Source: Sarocladium kiliense (Eukaryota; Ascomycota; Sordariomycetes; Hypocreales; Sarocladiaceae). From it: a stretch of DNA of 64,000 nt. Location of the stretch: contig JAUZTG010000029.1 of NCBI GenBank assembly GCA_030734395.1, forward strand, positions 2,542,001 to 2,606,000. The letters are read 5' to 3'. The notes beneath the pieces were generated by a model, which saw only the letters and a program-made list of their open reading frames with translations, was not told the DNA's origin and did not search any database. The translations under genes and the position numbers were made by a program. Shown here piece by piece: positions 43,261-54,851 of the stretch. Each line of letters begins with the position of its first letter. The stretch's first letter is position 1.

Positions 43261-44843
43261 GCGTTCTGGAGGAGCATCCGCCTCCGAAACTAGTCCATCA
43301 ATGGCAGTAAATCAGAGACTGTGCAAGAGATTTGGACCTGCAGAGTGCCGCGGCTAGGAATGGCAACAAGTGCTGAATCGAAGACAAAGGACAAAAGACA
43401 CCCTTCAGAATCCTTAAGACCCAAGGGGAGATCGGCAACAGACGCTGCTCAGAGACCCTGACGTGGATTCAGCCAGCTTGGCAAGGGTGCAGTAACACTC
43501 GCAGCCCCATCAGGACGAAGATTTGCGTTCGCCGGTATCCCTGATCTGCTCTTGCGATAATATCTGTACCCAGAATTCGGGATAGGGTCGAAAGCTGGAG
43601 ACGTCATGGTTCATGGGGTCACAGAAATGTGCAATGACGCTTCCCGAAGAAACGGGGAAGGGGCTAGAGCGCTGGTGGGAAATTGGCGTCAGGGGAGCAA
43701 CGGGAGTGCCTTGGAGCTGTGGCGGGCTTATTATAGGGGGCTGCCCAGGATGCTATTAGTAGCATGCGTGGCAGTGAGGGAGGCCGCCACAAGCTGGAAT
43801 TCCGTGAGATGCCGGGGGGTGCTGAGGGGCGGTCTGTAGGATCAGAGGACGGGACAAGAAAATCAAGGAAAAGTCGAGGTGACGGCTGAGATGGGACAGA
43901 GCAGACCTTGGGGGTCAATGGCATATTTAGAGGCCTAAGAAAGGCTGTAAGAGTATCCCAATGTCGTGTTGAGATGTATCACAGGTGGCCATACCACTGG
44001 CAGTCCCCTCCCCCAGCTACTAGCAGGCGTTACCCAATGGTGCCTGGGCCAGCGTATAGTGAGTGCATCATCACCGACAGCCTCACGTCGTGTCACTAAC
44101 TGTACACATTCCCGTCTACGAATGCCTTTCGCTGACCGTCGTAAAAGCCATAGCGAATTATCGTAGTCATCGCCTCACCGCTCCCCCCTTCCATTCAGCG
44201 CCATCCCCCAGCTTGTCCTTACTGAGCCTGCCGTGCCGCTGTCCACGACGCCAAGCTCCTCTACTCCGCTGGCCTCAATGGCCCAATTTCCCGCCCTGCC
44301 CGGTCCTCCGTCCCCAATCCCCTCGTAATTACGTGCCATCCGTGCCCATCCCAGTAATCCAGTCGCCTGGGAGTTCTGTATTGTCATGACCCTTTCCAAA
44401 TAGCCGCCTGTTCCTATACAACTGCTATCTTTGGCCTCGCAGCCGCACCAAGGTACCTCGCTACCCATTTGTCACCCAGAGGTACATCGGCACGTGAATC
44501 TCTCTGAGCGGGTCCCAGTTGTCAACGCAATTCGCAACCTCCGACGTCCATCCTCCAGCGTTCCGAATCCTCCATCGCCTTTTCTTCCTTGGCCTGACGA
44601 CTCAACGACCGATCTGGCTTCCTTAACCGCACCCTTTGAAGCCGAACATCATCCTCCTCATCATCTTCTACCTGTTGCAGCTCATTTCCCGCTGCATGTG
44701 CATTGCTTCCTCGGGGCGCCTTGCATTGTCACCTGTCGCGCTCTGATCCCAAACAAGCCTCGCCGACCCAATAGCATCACCAACGCTCCCAGCCACGGCC
44801 GTATCGCCTCTCGCCGACAGCAGCCTCGTCGAGGGGCGTCGTC
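43261..44843. other. Intergenic upstream of PIP5K
   Basis: About 1.6 kb. A long plus-strand frame (44431-45048) runs into the PIP5K start region in a different frame and is Pro/His-rich without a motif, so I treat it as 5' leader sequence. Several pyrimidine-rich (CCTC/TCCTC) patches between 44180 and 44830 fit a fungal promoter and 5' UTR. Confidence 0.45.
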
Positions 44844-47818
44844 ATGCCCTCCTTCCTCAATAACGACAATTCGCCTATCCTCTCAAACCACGATATCCTC
44901 GATCTCGACCCGAATAATCACTTCGGGCTCGCCGAACAAAAGGTTCCCAACCCCGGGTCCATTCGCCACGACCGTTCAGACGCCCTCCATGAGACCTTTG
45001 ACGAGAGCTCTGCTACCTCTACACAGGAGTCCGAAGCCTCGGACGTAGCGCCAATGGCTGCCAACGCCAATGGCACCCGTCCGACGAGCCTGAGCTCCCT
45101 CCCCAATGAGAGGAGTTTACCCTCCACCCAAAACAGCCTCTCCAAGGATGAACAACTGGATAGCAGCATGGATAAGCTCCATCTGAACGGATCAGCATCG
45201 ACGACATATTTCCCAGACAGGACCCTGGCTCCCCGACTATCCGATGCCGACACCAACGTCTCAGCCGATATCACACCTCGAAACTCGACGACAACACATT
45301 TCAAGGATGCAAGTTCCTTAGGCTCGAAGACAAACCACGACAGGATGCCGAAGAGTAGCCTTGAGGACTCAACTTCACAGGCTTCGTTCGCAACAGCTAC
45401 TGGGACAGACAATCGCAACGCCAGATCTCACGACACATCCTTCACCCCATCATCACAATCCATCAACCAGGCCACGCCTCATCGTGTTTCTCCACACCGA
45501 CTGTCCTCACCCCCGGTCTATCAATCTGCCAATAGCTCCGCCTCGGGTCACCTGCACCCCCCGGTAGCCAGTCCCACGCTTAAGCAGCGTCACACACTTG
45601 AGGTACCCAAGGTGTCCCAGAGCCGCATATCTAAAGATGGAGCAGACACAGCAGCTTCCAGCGGTCGCTTCTCACCGACTGTCGCATCCCATCCCACGCC
45701 ATCACATCGTAGAGCGTCATTGAATTTGGCAAGGAGGGCTACGCGGTCGATGCAGTCTGACGCTCCTCGCGATGAGATAGTCCCTGACGAGGATGCAGCA
45801 CGCTGGGCCGAGGCCTACCGGCAGAAAAGAGCGAGCAAGCGGAAGAGGAAAGAGGAGGAGGACGATGATAGGGTTCTTGTGGGCACCAAGGTCGACGAGA
45901 GTCACGCCAATTGGGTCACGGCTTATAACATGCTGACCGGGATCCGGGTGTCTGTATCGAGGACCAACGCGAAGCTCGATCGTGAGCTTACAGATGCGGA
46001 TTTTGAAGCCAAGCAAAAGTCCACATTCGATATGTGAGTAGCGGCGGAGCCAAATTCCTTACTGAAGCATATCCGCTCAAGCAGATGCTAACGGACACAG
46101 TGCTGGGAATGAGCTTGTCCCCTCCGCCAAGTACGACTTCAAGTTCAAGGATTACGCCCCTTGGGTGTTCCGTCGCCTCCGTGCTCTTTTCCGACTCGAT
46201 CCCGCTGACTACCTTGTGTCGCTCACCGGCAAATATATACTCTCTGAACTTGGCTCGCCTGGCAAGAGCGGAAGCTTCTTCTATTTCTCACGCGACTACA
46301 AATACATCATCAAGACAATTCATCACGCAGAACACAAATTTCTCCGCAAGATTCTCAAAGACTACTACCAGCATGTCACCGAAAACCCGAACACCCTTTT
46401 GTCGCAGTTTTACGGTCTCCACCGGGTCAAGATGCCCTACGGCAAGAAGATCCATTTTGTGGTCATGAACAACCTCTTCCCGCCTCATCGAGACATCCAC
46501 GCCACTTTCGACCTTAAGGGCTCCACGATCGGTCGCGACTACAAGGAGGAAGAGCTCGAGGGGAACCCTAGGGCAACACTTAAGGACCTAAACTGGCTCC
46601 GGCGCCAGCGGCATCTCGAGCTTGGGATGCAGAAGAAAAGACTTTTCCTCGAGCAGCTCCAACGAGACGTGGTTCTGCTCAAGAGGCTGAAAATCATGGA
46701 CTACTCATTGCTCATTGGTATCCATGACTTGTCCCGTGGGAACGATGAGAACCTCCGGGGCAAGACTTTGCAGGTCTTCAACCCCGGGGGTGAGAAGACG
46801 TCACAGGACGAGGCGCCTTCAGTACTCCTCCGCACGCCGTCCAAACTCGAGAACGCTAGGAAGGCCCGGGAGCTGCGGCAGATGATCCGGCAGGAACGGC
46901 CTGTGCCGATGGGTCAGGCGCTGGACAAGATGCCGGATGAGCTCAATGAAGGCCACAGCCGGCCAGGCTTTGTTTTCAACCAGGACGATGGGGGCTTCCA
47001 GGCCACTCACGAGAATGACGAGCCTGCCGACGAGATCTACTACCTGGGAATCATCGACTGCCTAACTCACGTAAGTTGATTTTCTGCTCCAAATTCCGAA
47101 AGATATAGCTAACAGCACACAGTATGGAATGATCAAGAAGATTGAACATTTCTGGAAGGGACTTTCGAGTGACAGGACACAGATCTCGGCTTTGCCTCCG
47201 GATCAGTACGGAGACCGGTTCTACAACTTCGTAGAGGGGATCACGATGTCATCAGAAGAGGCGCACCGAGAGGCTGAAAGGCGTAATCAGGAGGCGATCG
47301 CCGCCACTAGTAGAGTATCAGGCGAGGGTATCTCCAGCCGAGCATCACGAAGGAGATCTGCCAACGGCATCCCGCCCATGCCGAACCACCAGCCGCCGGC
47401 GCCTCCGCCATCAGGTGCCAGATCACCTGAGGCCAAGGAGACGCTCGACATGGCACAGCGAGAGGCTCGCAAGACGGAGCTGGAAGGCGCCTCCGAAAAG
47501 CAGGTTCCTGACCGAACACTACGGACAACGGTCAGTCCAACGCTTGACCGTGAGGTCAAGCCGAACGAGCCTGTTTTGCCCATCGTGGAAGAGCAAGGGG
47601 AAAACGGCGGTAGCGATATGAGGCCCGAAACGCCACCCAAGGATAGAGCCTTACCCCCGACAAGAGCACCTCCACCCACGCCACCAAAGACAGCGACACC
47701 GCTCCGTAAGCCGGACAGCGTGGACAGTGGGTATGCAGGGCATGGGGCGGCACCGAAACTCAGGGGCAAGGTGAGCAAGGAGAGCTTGAATAAGAGCCTG
47801 CCGCCGCTGCCCGCTTAG
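44844..47818 (+). CDS. mss4: Phosphatidylinositol-4-phosphate 5-kinase (Mss4/Its3)
   Basis: Makes PtdIns(4,5)P2 at the plasma membrane, controlling actin, endocytosis and cell-wall integrity. Exons 44844-46033, 46101-47070, 47123-47818; introns of 67 nt (branch GCTAAC) and 52 nt; 951 aa. The N-terminal 300 residues are Ser/Thr/Pro-rich and disordered. A conserved pre-catalytic segment follows, then the kinase core: KDYAPWVFRRLRALF, P-loop-like GKSGSFFYFSRDYKYIIKT, FDLKGSTIGR, KIMDYSLLIGIHD, and the end YYLGIIDCLTH-YGMIKKIEHFWKG, joined across the second intron. The tail is Pro-rich (PPTPPKTATP, LPPLPA). Length and motifs agree with ascomycete Mss4 homologues. The single ATG upstream of the first motif defines the start. 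Confidence 0.95.
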
Positions 47819-48092
47819 AAAGAGGGGGATGGAGGCGAGGGGACCGGCATGTGGGCGCTGGCGTACTGTGCGTGGTTGATGGGTGGGTGTTGCTGCCTAC
47901 CTGGATGGAGGTGGTGTTGAGCAGGCCTTACGAGGCCTCTGTGATTCCCTTTCTGCTCTTCATATTTCAGAGGACGGTGATGAAGCCTCTGGTCGCAACC
48001 GTGTTTGAAGACGACGCATTGACGGCAAGCAGCCATTGACAGACTGGGCAGACGGCCTGATCGCGATGATACCATCTATCATGTTTCTTCTA

Positions 48093-48122
48093 TTTCCTTT
48101 CCTTTCCTTTCCTTTCCTTTCC
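48093..48122. repeat. TTTCC pentanucleotide microsatellite
   Basis: Six perfect tandem TTTCC copies (30 nt) in the 3' flank of PIP5K, within a pyrimidine-rich plus strand that continues to about 48140. The 47819-48792 stretch is otherwise without a supported gene: it holds the 3' ends of PIP5K (plus) and the COA6-like gene (minus). Confidence 0.85.
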
Positions 48123-48792
48123 TATTCTTTTTTTCCTTCTAGTCTCAGCATTGTCGAAAAGGATGGACGATGGGAGGAATGTTTGTCATATCCAGTTCCC
48201 AGTCCCTTTCTCTCCTTGACGCGTTTCCCTCTACGGAGTTGCTGGACTGCGCTGCAATTACTCGAGACCCAGTTTCCTGCGTCATGCCATGAGGCTTTCG
48301 TCAACTCATGAGCGTGAATGTTCAGCAAGGACAGAGGTACTCGAGCTGCAAGGTGCTACGCAAGCCGTGTCACGGACGCTCTTATCTCTCTGGCTTCCCC
48401 TCTTTCTCTTTTGTCATTGTCACAGCAGGCGGGCATAGAATAGTTTCCTCGTTACTTTTTTGTCTTATCTTATGTGGACTCTGTTCTGTTAGGGGAGGTG
48501 TTCGTTGTACAAGTCTTAAACTGGTGTCCTTTTCTTTTCTTGTGTCTTGTTTCTTCCCTCTCGATTCTAGCATCTTAATGACAGAAATATGTTTCCTCCA
48601 ATTCTTCTTTTGCAGCTTTGCTAGGCAGCCTTTGATCAGGGCTCTCCGAGTATTGAGAAGTGTGTTCTTGTTTCGTAGGTGTACAGAATAGTAGTTATGA
48701 CAGCCTTCCTCTTCTTACATGTTCATCTGCGTAGAAATACACTGCAGTGTTCCCTCACCTGTCATACACTGTCCGTCTCTCCCCTCATTTCA

Positions 48793-49242
48793 TCATGACC
48801 CCCTCCTCTTCGCCAACTGATCCTGAATATCCTGCACACTCCTCTCCGTCTTCGCCGCCGGGCCACTCTTCCCCCCTTGCAAACCATCCACAACTGAGAA
48901 TCCACTCCCCGCGGCAATCTCCTGCGCACCCTCCTTCTTCAACGCCTCGATCCTTCGATTCTTCGCATCCTCGGCAACCCTCTTCTCCCTAAAGTACTTG
49001 ACCCACGCCTTCGCACAGTCACGCTCGAAAGCTTCAGTCTCGAGCGGACAGGCTTTGCGGGCGGCGGAGGCGGCGGATGGGGTCGTTGTGTCGATGATGG
49101 AGTTTGCGTCGAGGCAGCTGAAGAGGGCGTCGCGGGAGGTCCAGCAGATGGCGCGTTCGGTGCGGTTTGGGATGGCGGTGCCGGTGCGGATTTCGGCGGC
49201 GCGTTCCGGAGTTGAGGAGGAGGAGAAGGGCCACCAGCCCAT
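48793..49242 (-). CDS. COA6-like cytochrome c oxidase assembly factor
   Basis: Single exon, 149 aa. Fungal COA6 is an intermembrane-space protein that aids copper delivery to the Cu-A site of Cox2. The CHCH-like signature is visible: C-W-T-S-R-D-A-L-F-S-C (C-x9-C) in the first helix and CPLETEAFERDC (C-x10-C) in the second, followed by AWVKYFREKR, the family's conserved ending. The N-terminus MGWWPFSSSS is typical. The C-terminal 50 residues form a low-complexity extension longer than in yeast Coa6. A COX6B (subunit VIb) relative is the alternative, but the WTSRDALFSCLD context and C-x10-C favour COA6. Confidence 0.85.
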   Translation of the reverse strand: MGWWPFSSSSTPERAAEIRTGTAIPNRTERAICWTSRDALFSCLDANSIIDTTTPSAASAARKACPLETEAFERDCAKAWVKYFREKRVAEDAKNRRIEALKKEGAQEIAAGSGFSVVDGLQGGKSGPAAKTERSVQDIQDQLAKRRGS

Positions 49243-49975
49243 TGTGAAAGTGTGATGTGGTTGTTGGGTTGGTGGTGGGTTGTTGGAGCAGGCTTTCCGC
49301 CAGTAGTCGGTTATGATGTCGCTGAAGCTTGAGCGCTCGGAAGCTTGTGAATGTGGAAGCGTCTCTGTGGATTGATTGATGAAAGCTCCGAAATTTCCGG
49401 TGCTAAGGTGGAGAATTAAACGATTGTTGCGAAGGGAGATACATGTGGTGCTGCAGAGACGATGTCAGGATAATGGACTGGTTTGCTAAAGTTTGGAGCT
49501 CGGGTGGCAGAAAAGCCGCGGGCGGTGAGAGGCAGCTCAGGTCAGCTCACCCACCCCTTTGCTGTGCGTTGCTCGCGCTGCCCACAGTGGGAAAGTCGAA
49601 GGTACTTCACTCCTCCGCTTGTGGCCACGCAATACCATGTACCTCGACCCCTACTGCCAGCCATCCGTCAGCTCCATCAACCAGCATCCCGGCCTTTCTT
49701 CCTGACTTCCTTTCTTATTCCTCATCCCCAAACACTCCACACAACCCTCGTCGACACCCGAGCTTCCCTTTGTATCCGCCTCTCCCCTCGACTCGACGTC
49801 AAATATATCTCTCACCACGAAATCCAAACACGTGTACACGGCAGTCTCTCCCGAGGCAACCACATCCAGCCGTTCAACCTCGTGACCACGCGCGTCGCAA
49901 CCCCAATCATCACCTCGATGAACCACCTTTAGACACCACACCGACCACTCTCCTTTCTTACAAACAACCACAGCC
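49243..49975. promoter_or_regulatory. Divergent promoter of COA6-like and SYS1
   Basis: 733 bp between start codons. The half nearest SYS1 is pyrimidine-rich (CCTC, CACCTC, CATCACC), as in many fungal 5' leaders. Long overlapping plus-strand frames here (49443-49932) are Pro/Ser/His-rich in two frames at once, a composition effect, and are not called as genes. Confidence 0.4.
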
Positions 49976-50644
49976 ATGCCTCGAAGAAGGAGACCTCCTC
50001 GCGCCGGCGCCCTCACCGAGCTGCCTCCCCTGCGCATCGCCGCCCAGATCGCATCTCTCCAAGCCCTCTACTACTCCGCCGCCACCATCCTCCTCCTCTT
50101 TACCTCTCTCGTCTCCGGCGCGCCTTTTCGCTTCAAGATGATTCTCGGCTGGGACTATATGCGCGGGGACAACACTCAGGGATGGCTGTTGGCGCTTGTG
50201 TGGCTTCTTGACGGAGGTGTCGTCATGTACGGTCTCTCTCCTTCTCAGCTCTCTACTGATTTGTCACTAACATATCACAGGTCCGTCGCTATCGTCGCCC
50301 TCGTCGCCCGCTCCAAACTCGTCCCCGACTTCGCACTCACAATCCACGGCCTACACCTCGTCCTCGTCACCCTCGCCACCCGCTCCCTCCCGCGCCACGC
50401 AATGTGGTGGTTCACCATGATCGCCTCCTCAGCGCTCTCCACTGGTCTCGGCATCTGGGGTTGTCGTTACCGCGAGCTTCAGCCTATCTTCTTCGGTGGA
50501 GGGGCTTCGTCAGCGCAGGAGAGGAGACAAATGCTCAGGCAAGAACCTCCGGACTTGGAGGAGGGAGTGGACGAGTTGGGCAGGAGAGTGAGTGTTGCAA
50601 GTGAGGAGATTGAGATGACCAAGTTGGAGCCGAAGCCGGTGTAA
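49976..50644 (+). CDS. sys1: SYS1 Golgi membrane protein
   Basis: Golgi integral membrane receptor that recruits the GTPase Arl3 (ARFRP1) and so golgins. Exons 49976-50226 and 50281-50644, 204 aa. The intron (54 nt) is open and in frame, so unspliced RNA would encode an extra 18 residues between the second and third spans. Landmarks: basic N-terminus MPRRRRPPRAGALTELPPLRIAAQI, four hydrophobic segments, LGWDYMRGDNTQGWLLALVWLL, and RSKLVPDFALTIHGLHL, the most conserved family motif, then WGCRYRELQPIFFGGG. The C-terminal tail is acidic and cytosolic. The spliced protein length matches fungal SYS1. Confidence 0.93.
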   Translation: MPRRRRPPRAGALTELPPLRIAAQIASLQALYYSAATILLLFTSLVSGAPFRFKMILGWDYMRGDNTQGWLLALVWLLDGGVVMYGLSPSQLSTDLSLTYHRSVAIVALVARSKLVPDFALTIHGLHLVLVTLATRSLPRHAMWWFTMIASSALSTGLGIWGCRYRELQPIFFGGGASSAQERRQMLRQEPPDLEEGVDELGRRVSVASEEIEMTKLEPKPV

Positions 50645-50979
50645 CTGGAGAGACGTGGGGGTATTGTTTGGAATAAGCGTTGCATTGCAGGGCGTTCTGG
50701 AGGAAACTTGGGCTCCGTCATGTGGAAGATCATAGGGACATGATGTAAGAACAGCAAGCAGTCTCGCGAGATTGCTAAAGGCAGACGGCATTCTGAACCC
50801 GTGGAATTGTACGAGTGTAATAATAATATCACCACCGACGGCATGACCACATTACCATATTGTAGCAAATGTACATGTGCTTTCGAAATGTCTAGATCAT
50901 CCATATTTCAAAACGCCCGGGATAGATCATTCCCGTTACCCCTGAACATTCAATACAGCCCATTTCAAAAACCTCTCCC

Positions 50980-53963
50980 TTAAGCCCCAGCAACCACCGC
51001 CAGATTCTCATAAATCACCCTCTTCACCTCATACATAGTTCCCCTCCTCCCACCAGGCAATCCCACACTCTCCACCTCCACCCTCCCCTCCGCCGTCTTC
51101 CTGATGGCCACCGTGCCATCCACAACAAGCACACCCTCGCCTCTGAACTCAACTTGATGCCCAGCCCCCAGCATCGCCCTCCTCAGATCAGCAAGTCTCA
51201 GGTCTCCTACGTGGAGTGGTCGAGCTGCGGCGCCTATGCGCTGCTGTGCATTTGAGGGGAGGACGTCGAGGGTGGGGAGCGGTGTCGATGTGAGGGTGTT
51301 GGAGAGGGGAACGATGGCGGAGGAGGGATCGGTCTTTTGGCGTTTGTTGGAGGATTCTTCATCGGGTTGGGAGGAGGCACCATCTGCTTCATTCTGGTTT
51401 TGAGCCGCCAGAGCGGCAGCGAGTAATCTTCCGCTGATGGTCACGATGCCTAAGCCCCTGACGTTCTGCCACTTCAGCTTCTTGACCAGCGGATCAGCGA
51501 GCTTCACCACCCAGGCATTCGTATCGACACTTGCGTCGACGAACTCGCCCACACGGGGTGTTAGCACATCCCCTGCGCGTTTCCCTTGCTCTCCTGCTCC
51601 AGCCTCGAGACTCATCGCCATACGACAGTCCTCTGCCAGGGCCATGGTCTCTTCGTGCGATCCGGCGATGAGGATCAGTTTGCGGGGTTGGATTAAGGGG
51701 ATCAACATGTTGAGACTGCGCTTGTCATGTAGACCACTGAAGTCGACATAGCCGATCCGCATGTTTGCCGTTACCCTCTCGGTCTGCCAGATGAGCTTCG
51801 AGGGCCCGACGGGGTCCACTGGTTCCAAGTCCTCCACATCATCGAGCTCGTCGGCAACGAATCCATCGACAGTGATACCTGCATCGTCTCCATCTCCATG
51901 CTCCGCAGATCCTGCGCGGTTCAATTGCGGACGCTTGATATTGGCGCCCCTGGCCTCCTTGGCAACATCATCCCACTTCCGTTTCTTACCCAGCTTGTCG
52001 TCATCCGCAGTGACGTTCCCGCCAAGAGCATTGTCGTCGTCCTTCTCCTCCGCTCGCAAAAAGTCCTCCGGCCTGATAAGTTCACCAAAATCATCATTGC
52101 GCTTTCTTCGTACAGCAAGGGGGAATGAACGCTCTCTGCCCTTCTTGCCTCTGGTGTCAAAGTCGTAGACGCCCTTCTTCTTGATAAGAATATTGACGCC
52201 GAGGTCTTCATCCCTGACAGCCACACTCTTGCGGCCTGCTTGGCCCAGAGCCGTTGAGACATTCAGTGCTTTGCCTTGCTGCTCGCCGTCATCTTCCGAG
52301 TCCGATGACGATTCTGACGAGGCATCATCGACAGCGTCTGCCGTAGCCTCCAATCCGGCCACTCCTCCAGCTTGTTGCGTTGCCTGAAGCTGTCTTTGTG
52401 TCGCAAGCCACTGCTGATAGAGCGCGAGCTCGTCTCCCTCTAATGCCTCCCTTCGTGCCTCCTTGACCTCGAGGTCCTGTCCACCAGCGTAGATGAGCTC
52501 CAGAGTATCGCCACTCCGTGATTGTTCGACAGATACCCCATCTTTTCTCTCCTTCCACCACTCCCACAGTGTCCTCGCGATTGAGGGCTTGTCCGCCTTC
52601 CCACTGCTCGGCCTGTCCGTCAAGATCACCAGGTTTCGTGAATCCTTTGCCAGGCCCTTCACCAGGTCCTTAGACAGACCCCACTCCAGGCTCGAGTCGC
52701 TGGCCAGAATAACGCGTCCCTGCGCCTCCACGTTCTCAGCGTCGCGGCTCAGCAGCTTTGCGATCTGCGCCCGCCGCTCAAGTAGCCGCAGATACTTGAA
52801 GTCGAATGGCCCGCCGAGCTTCTTGCCATCGCTGCCATTGGTCCGGCGCTGATCCTCCGCGAAGGCTTCAAATTCCTGAACGATGCTATCGTCCATCCAC
52901 TCGAGCATGCTTCGTGCGTAACGCATTGTACTGGACATATTGCGGCCGGCCAGGTAGAGTTTCGTAGATCGAAGGGCGCCATCGCTGTTTTCATCTGCGG
53001 CGTCGGCACGCCATGCGTGTTCAAGAAGATATGCCATTTCCAGCACACGGGCACTCGAGTCGACAGGGATCAAGACCGTGCCGCCACGAGATACGCAGGT
53101 CTTGATCATGTCGAGCAAGTGCTCATCTCTCTTAGCACGTCCTCCCGCCGCATTCTTGTCACCACCTCGGCTGCTGCAGATCAGCGCAGTAGGTTTCCGA
53201 AGCTGCTCAATGACCTCCGCGCCACCTCCTCCCGCACCGCCCAGCCATGCCGCGCCAGCAAAGACATTCTCCCTCGCTTGGTTCCAATCTACCGCGTAGA
53301 CGATGGACTCAAGGCCATGCTGAATGTGCCAAATCGTTCCTCCCAAAGTATGTCCTGAGTTATATGCAGTGATCGTCAATCCGTTCAAAGGCGGCGAAAA
53401 TGGCGAGGGAAGGGGCTCGAGAGGCTGTGAGTACTTGAGCGCCTGGACCAGGGAGAAGTATCGTGCAATCTCCTCTGGGGTTGGTGACTGCAGAAGCAGG
53501 TTATGCGCGGCACTGGCCGTCTGGGAGTAGGAAAAGGCGGTCTCGGAAAGGGAGCTCTGTGGGATCGTAGTTGCGGCGGCGGGCGTCGAGGAGTAGAGGT
53601 CTTGCGTGAGGGTACGGCCGAGATCGATGACGGGTCGTGTAGCATAGACGGGGATGCGTGTGAAGAGGGGGATATTCTTGCAGCAGTGTACGAACGCTGC
53701 AAGATGGGAAGCGGTCGCATGCGTAAGGAGGATAAGCGAGAGCGTCGGGACTTGTCTGTGTCATTGCGATCAGCTTCATGTGTTTTCATGCCGATGGCAG
53801 AGCCGCCTGGAGCTTACTTCTCGAGCTCTTTGAGCTTCTCAATATCAAAACTCTCGTCCCATCCTACGTCAACAAGAATCTTCACACCGCCATCAAGCTC
53901 CAGCAGGGACTGTGATGACAATCCCTCCGAAAGGGCGCCTTGTAACGGGCAAAAGGTGAACAT
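50980..53963 (-). CDS. cft2: Cleavage and polyadenylation factor subunit CFT2 (CPSF2/CPSF100)
   Basis: Catalytically inactive metallo-beta-lactamase/beta-CASP subunit of the mRNA 3'-end cleavage complex. Exons 53963-53818 and 53755-50980, intron 62 nt, 973 aa. The start MFTFCPLQGALSEGLSSQSLLELDGGVKILVDVGWDE is the family N-terminus. The metal-binding HxHxDH motif is degenerate, reading THATASHLAAF, as expected for CPSF100. TAYNSGHTLGGTIWHIQHG, YAVDWNQARENVF and CSSRGG follow, then the beta-CASP region, an acidic insert (SSESSSDSEDDG), KKGVYDFDTRGKKGRERSFP and the C-terminal domain beginning IRTADLR-like sequences, ending MYEVKRVIYENLAVVAGA. A pyrimidine-rich sequence precedes the acceptor. 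The gene converges on SYS1 (335 bp between stops). Confidence 0.94.
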
Positions 53964-54851
53964 GGTGGACTACTAGCTCATCAGCATCTCCGAATACCCC
54001 AAGATGTCACAGGTGACTGCGCGCAAATGATGGAGTCGCCAATTAGGTACGCAAGACGCCTGGTCGGTGTGTATCGGTGAGCGAATGGATGGTTGGCAAG
54101 TGAGCGTAGAGAGTATGACGATGGAACAAAGAAGTTGAGTGCCGCGTCGCGATGAAGCTGTCCGGACCCACAATCCCATTTTGCTTTATGAAGAGCCCAA
54201 GTCAAATGGGGCTACCCTGTAACGCGCCGTCGATGACCGTTGCACCGTACGAGAGATCTCGCAATTTAGGTCTAAGTAAATCTCGTCTAACAAAGCATAT
54301 TGGTCACTCTCTTAAGGCAATCTTGGGTCAGATGCATGCCTAAGGGCTGGTATTTAGGACATGGGAAACCTTAATGATGACCGGTCGATAGTTGCAACGG
54401 ATGAGGAAGTCTTCAACGATTTCTATTAATGCACCAGCATATGCCTTGAGACGCCAGCCCCGGCATCGCAACGGGACTCAACTAGCACCTCTTACACTTA
54501 ATCACACAAGGACTCACACTAGAGCATCGAATACGGTTATGGAGAAGAAGAAGAACAGCCATGTAAATTCGCCGAGATCAGTCCCTATTTGGAGATCTAT
54601 CGACCCTGTCCGACGGAACGCCGTCCATGTCAGGATTTCCGTTTCCCCTGAAAACAAAAAGCTCCGAAGAAAATGTAGAACAGAAACCAGGTATTTGCGT
54701 AAGACTCATGCTCCCAGGCCCGGTTCATATCGTTCATGAGGTTTCCCCTTCCTGTTCCCCGAAGACGCCTGACTAGTAAAGACTGAAGAAGGTAATGCAA
54801 GACACACGTAATGTGCAGAAAGCGGGCAAGTGCCCATGAGAAAGAGAAAAT
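53964..54851. other. Intergenic: CFT2 promoter and WOPR gene 3' flank
   Basis: About 890 bp. No supported ORF; the frames in the track are under 115 codons and overlap on both strands. It must hold the CFT2 promoter and the 3' untranslated region of the WOPR gene. Confidence 0.45.

Noticed and set aside
49443..50141. Pro/Ser/His-rich plus-strand frames before SYS1
   Set aside because: Pyrimidine-rich leader is open in more than one frame; no motif; overlaps the SYS1 start.
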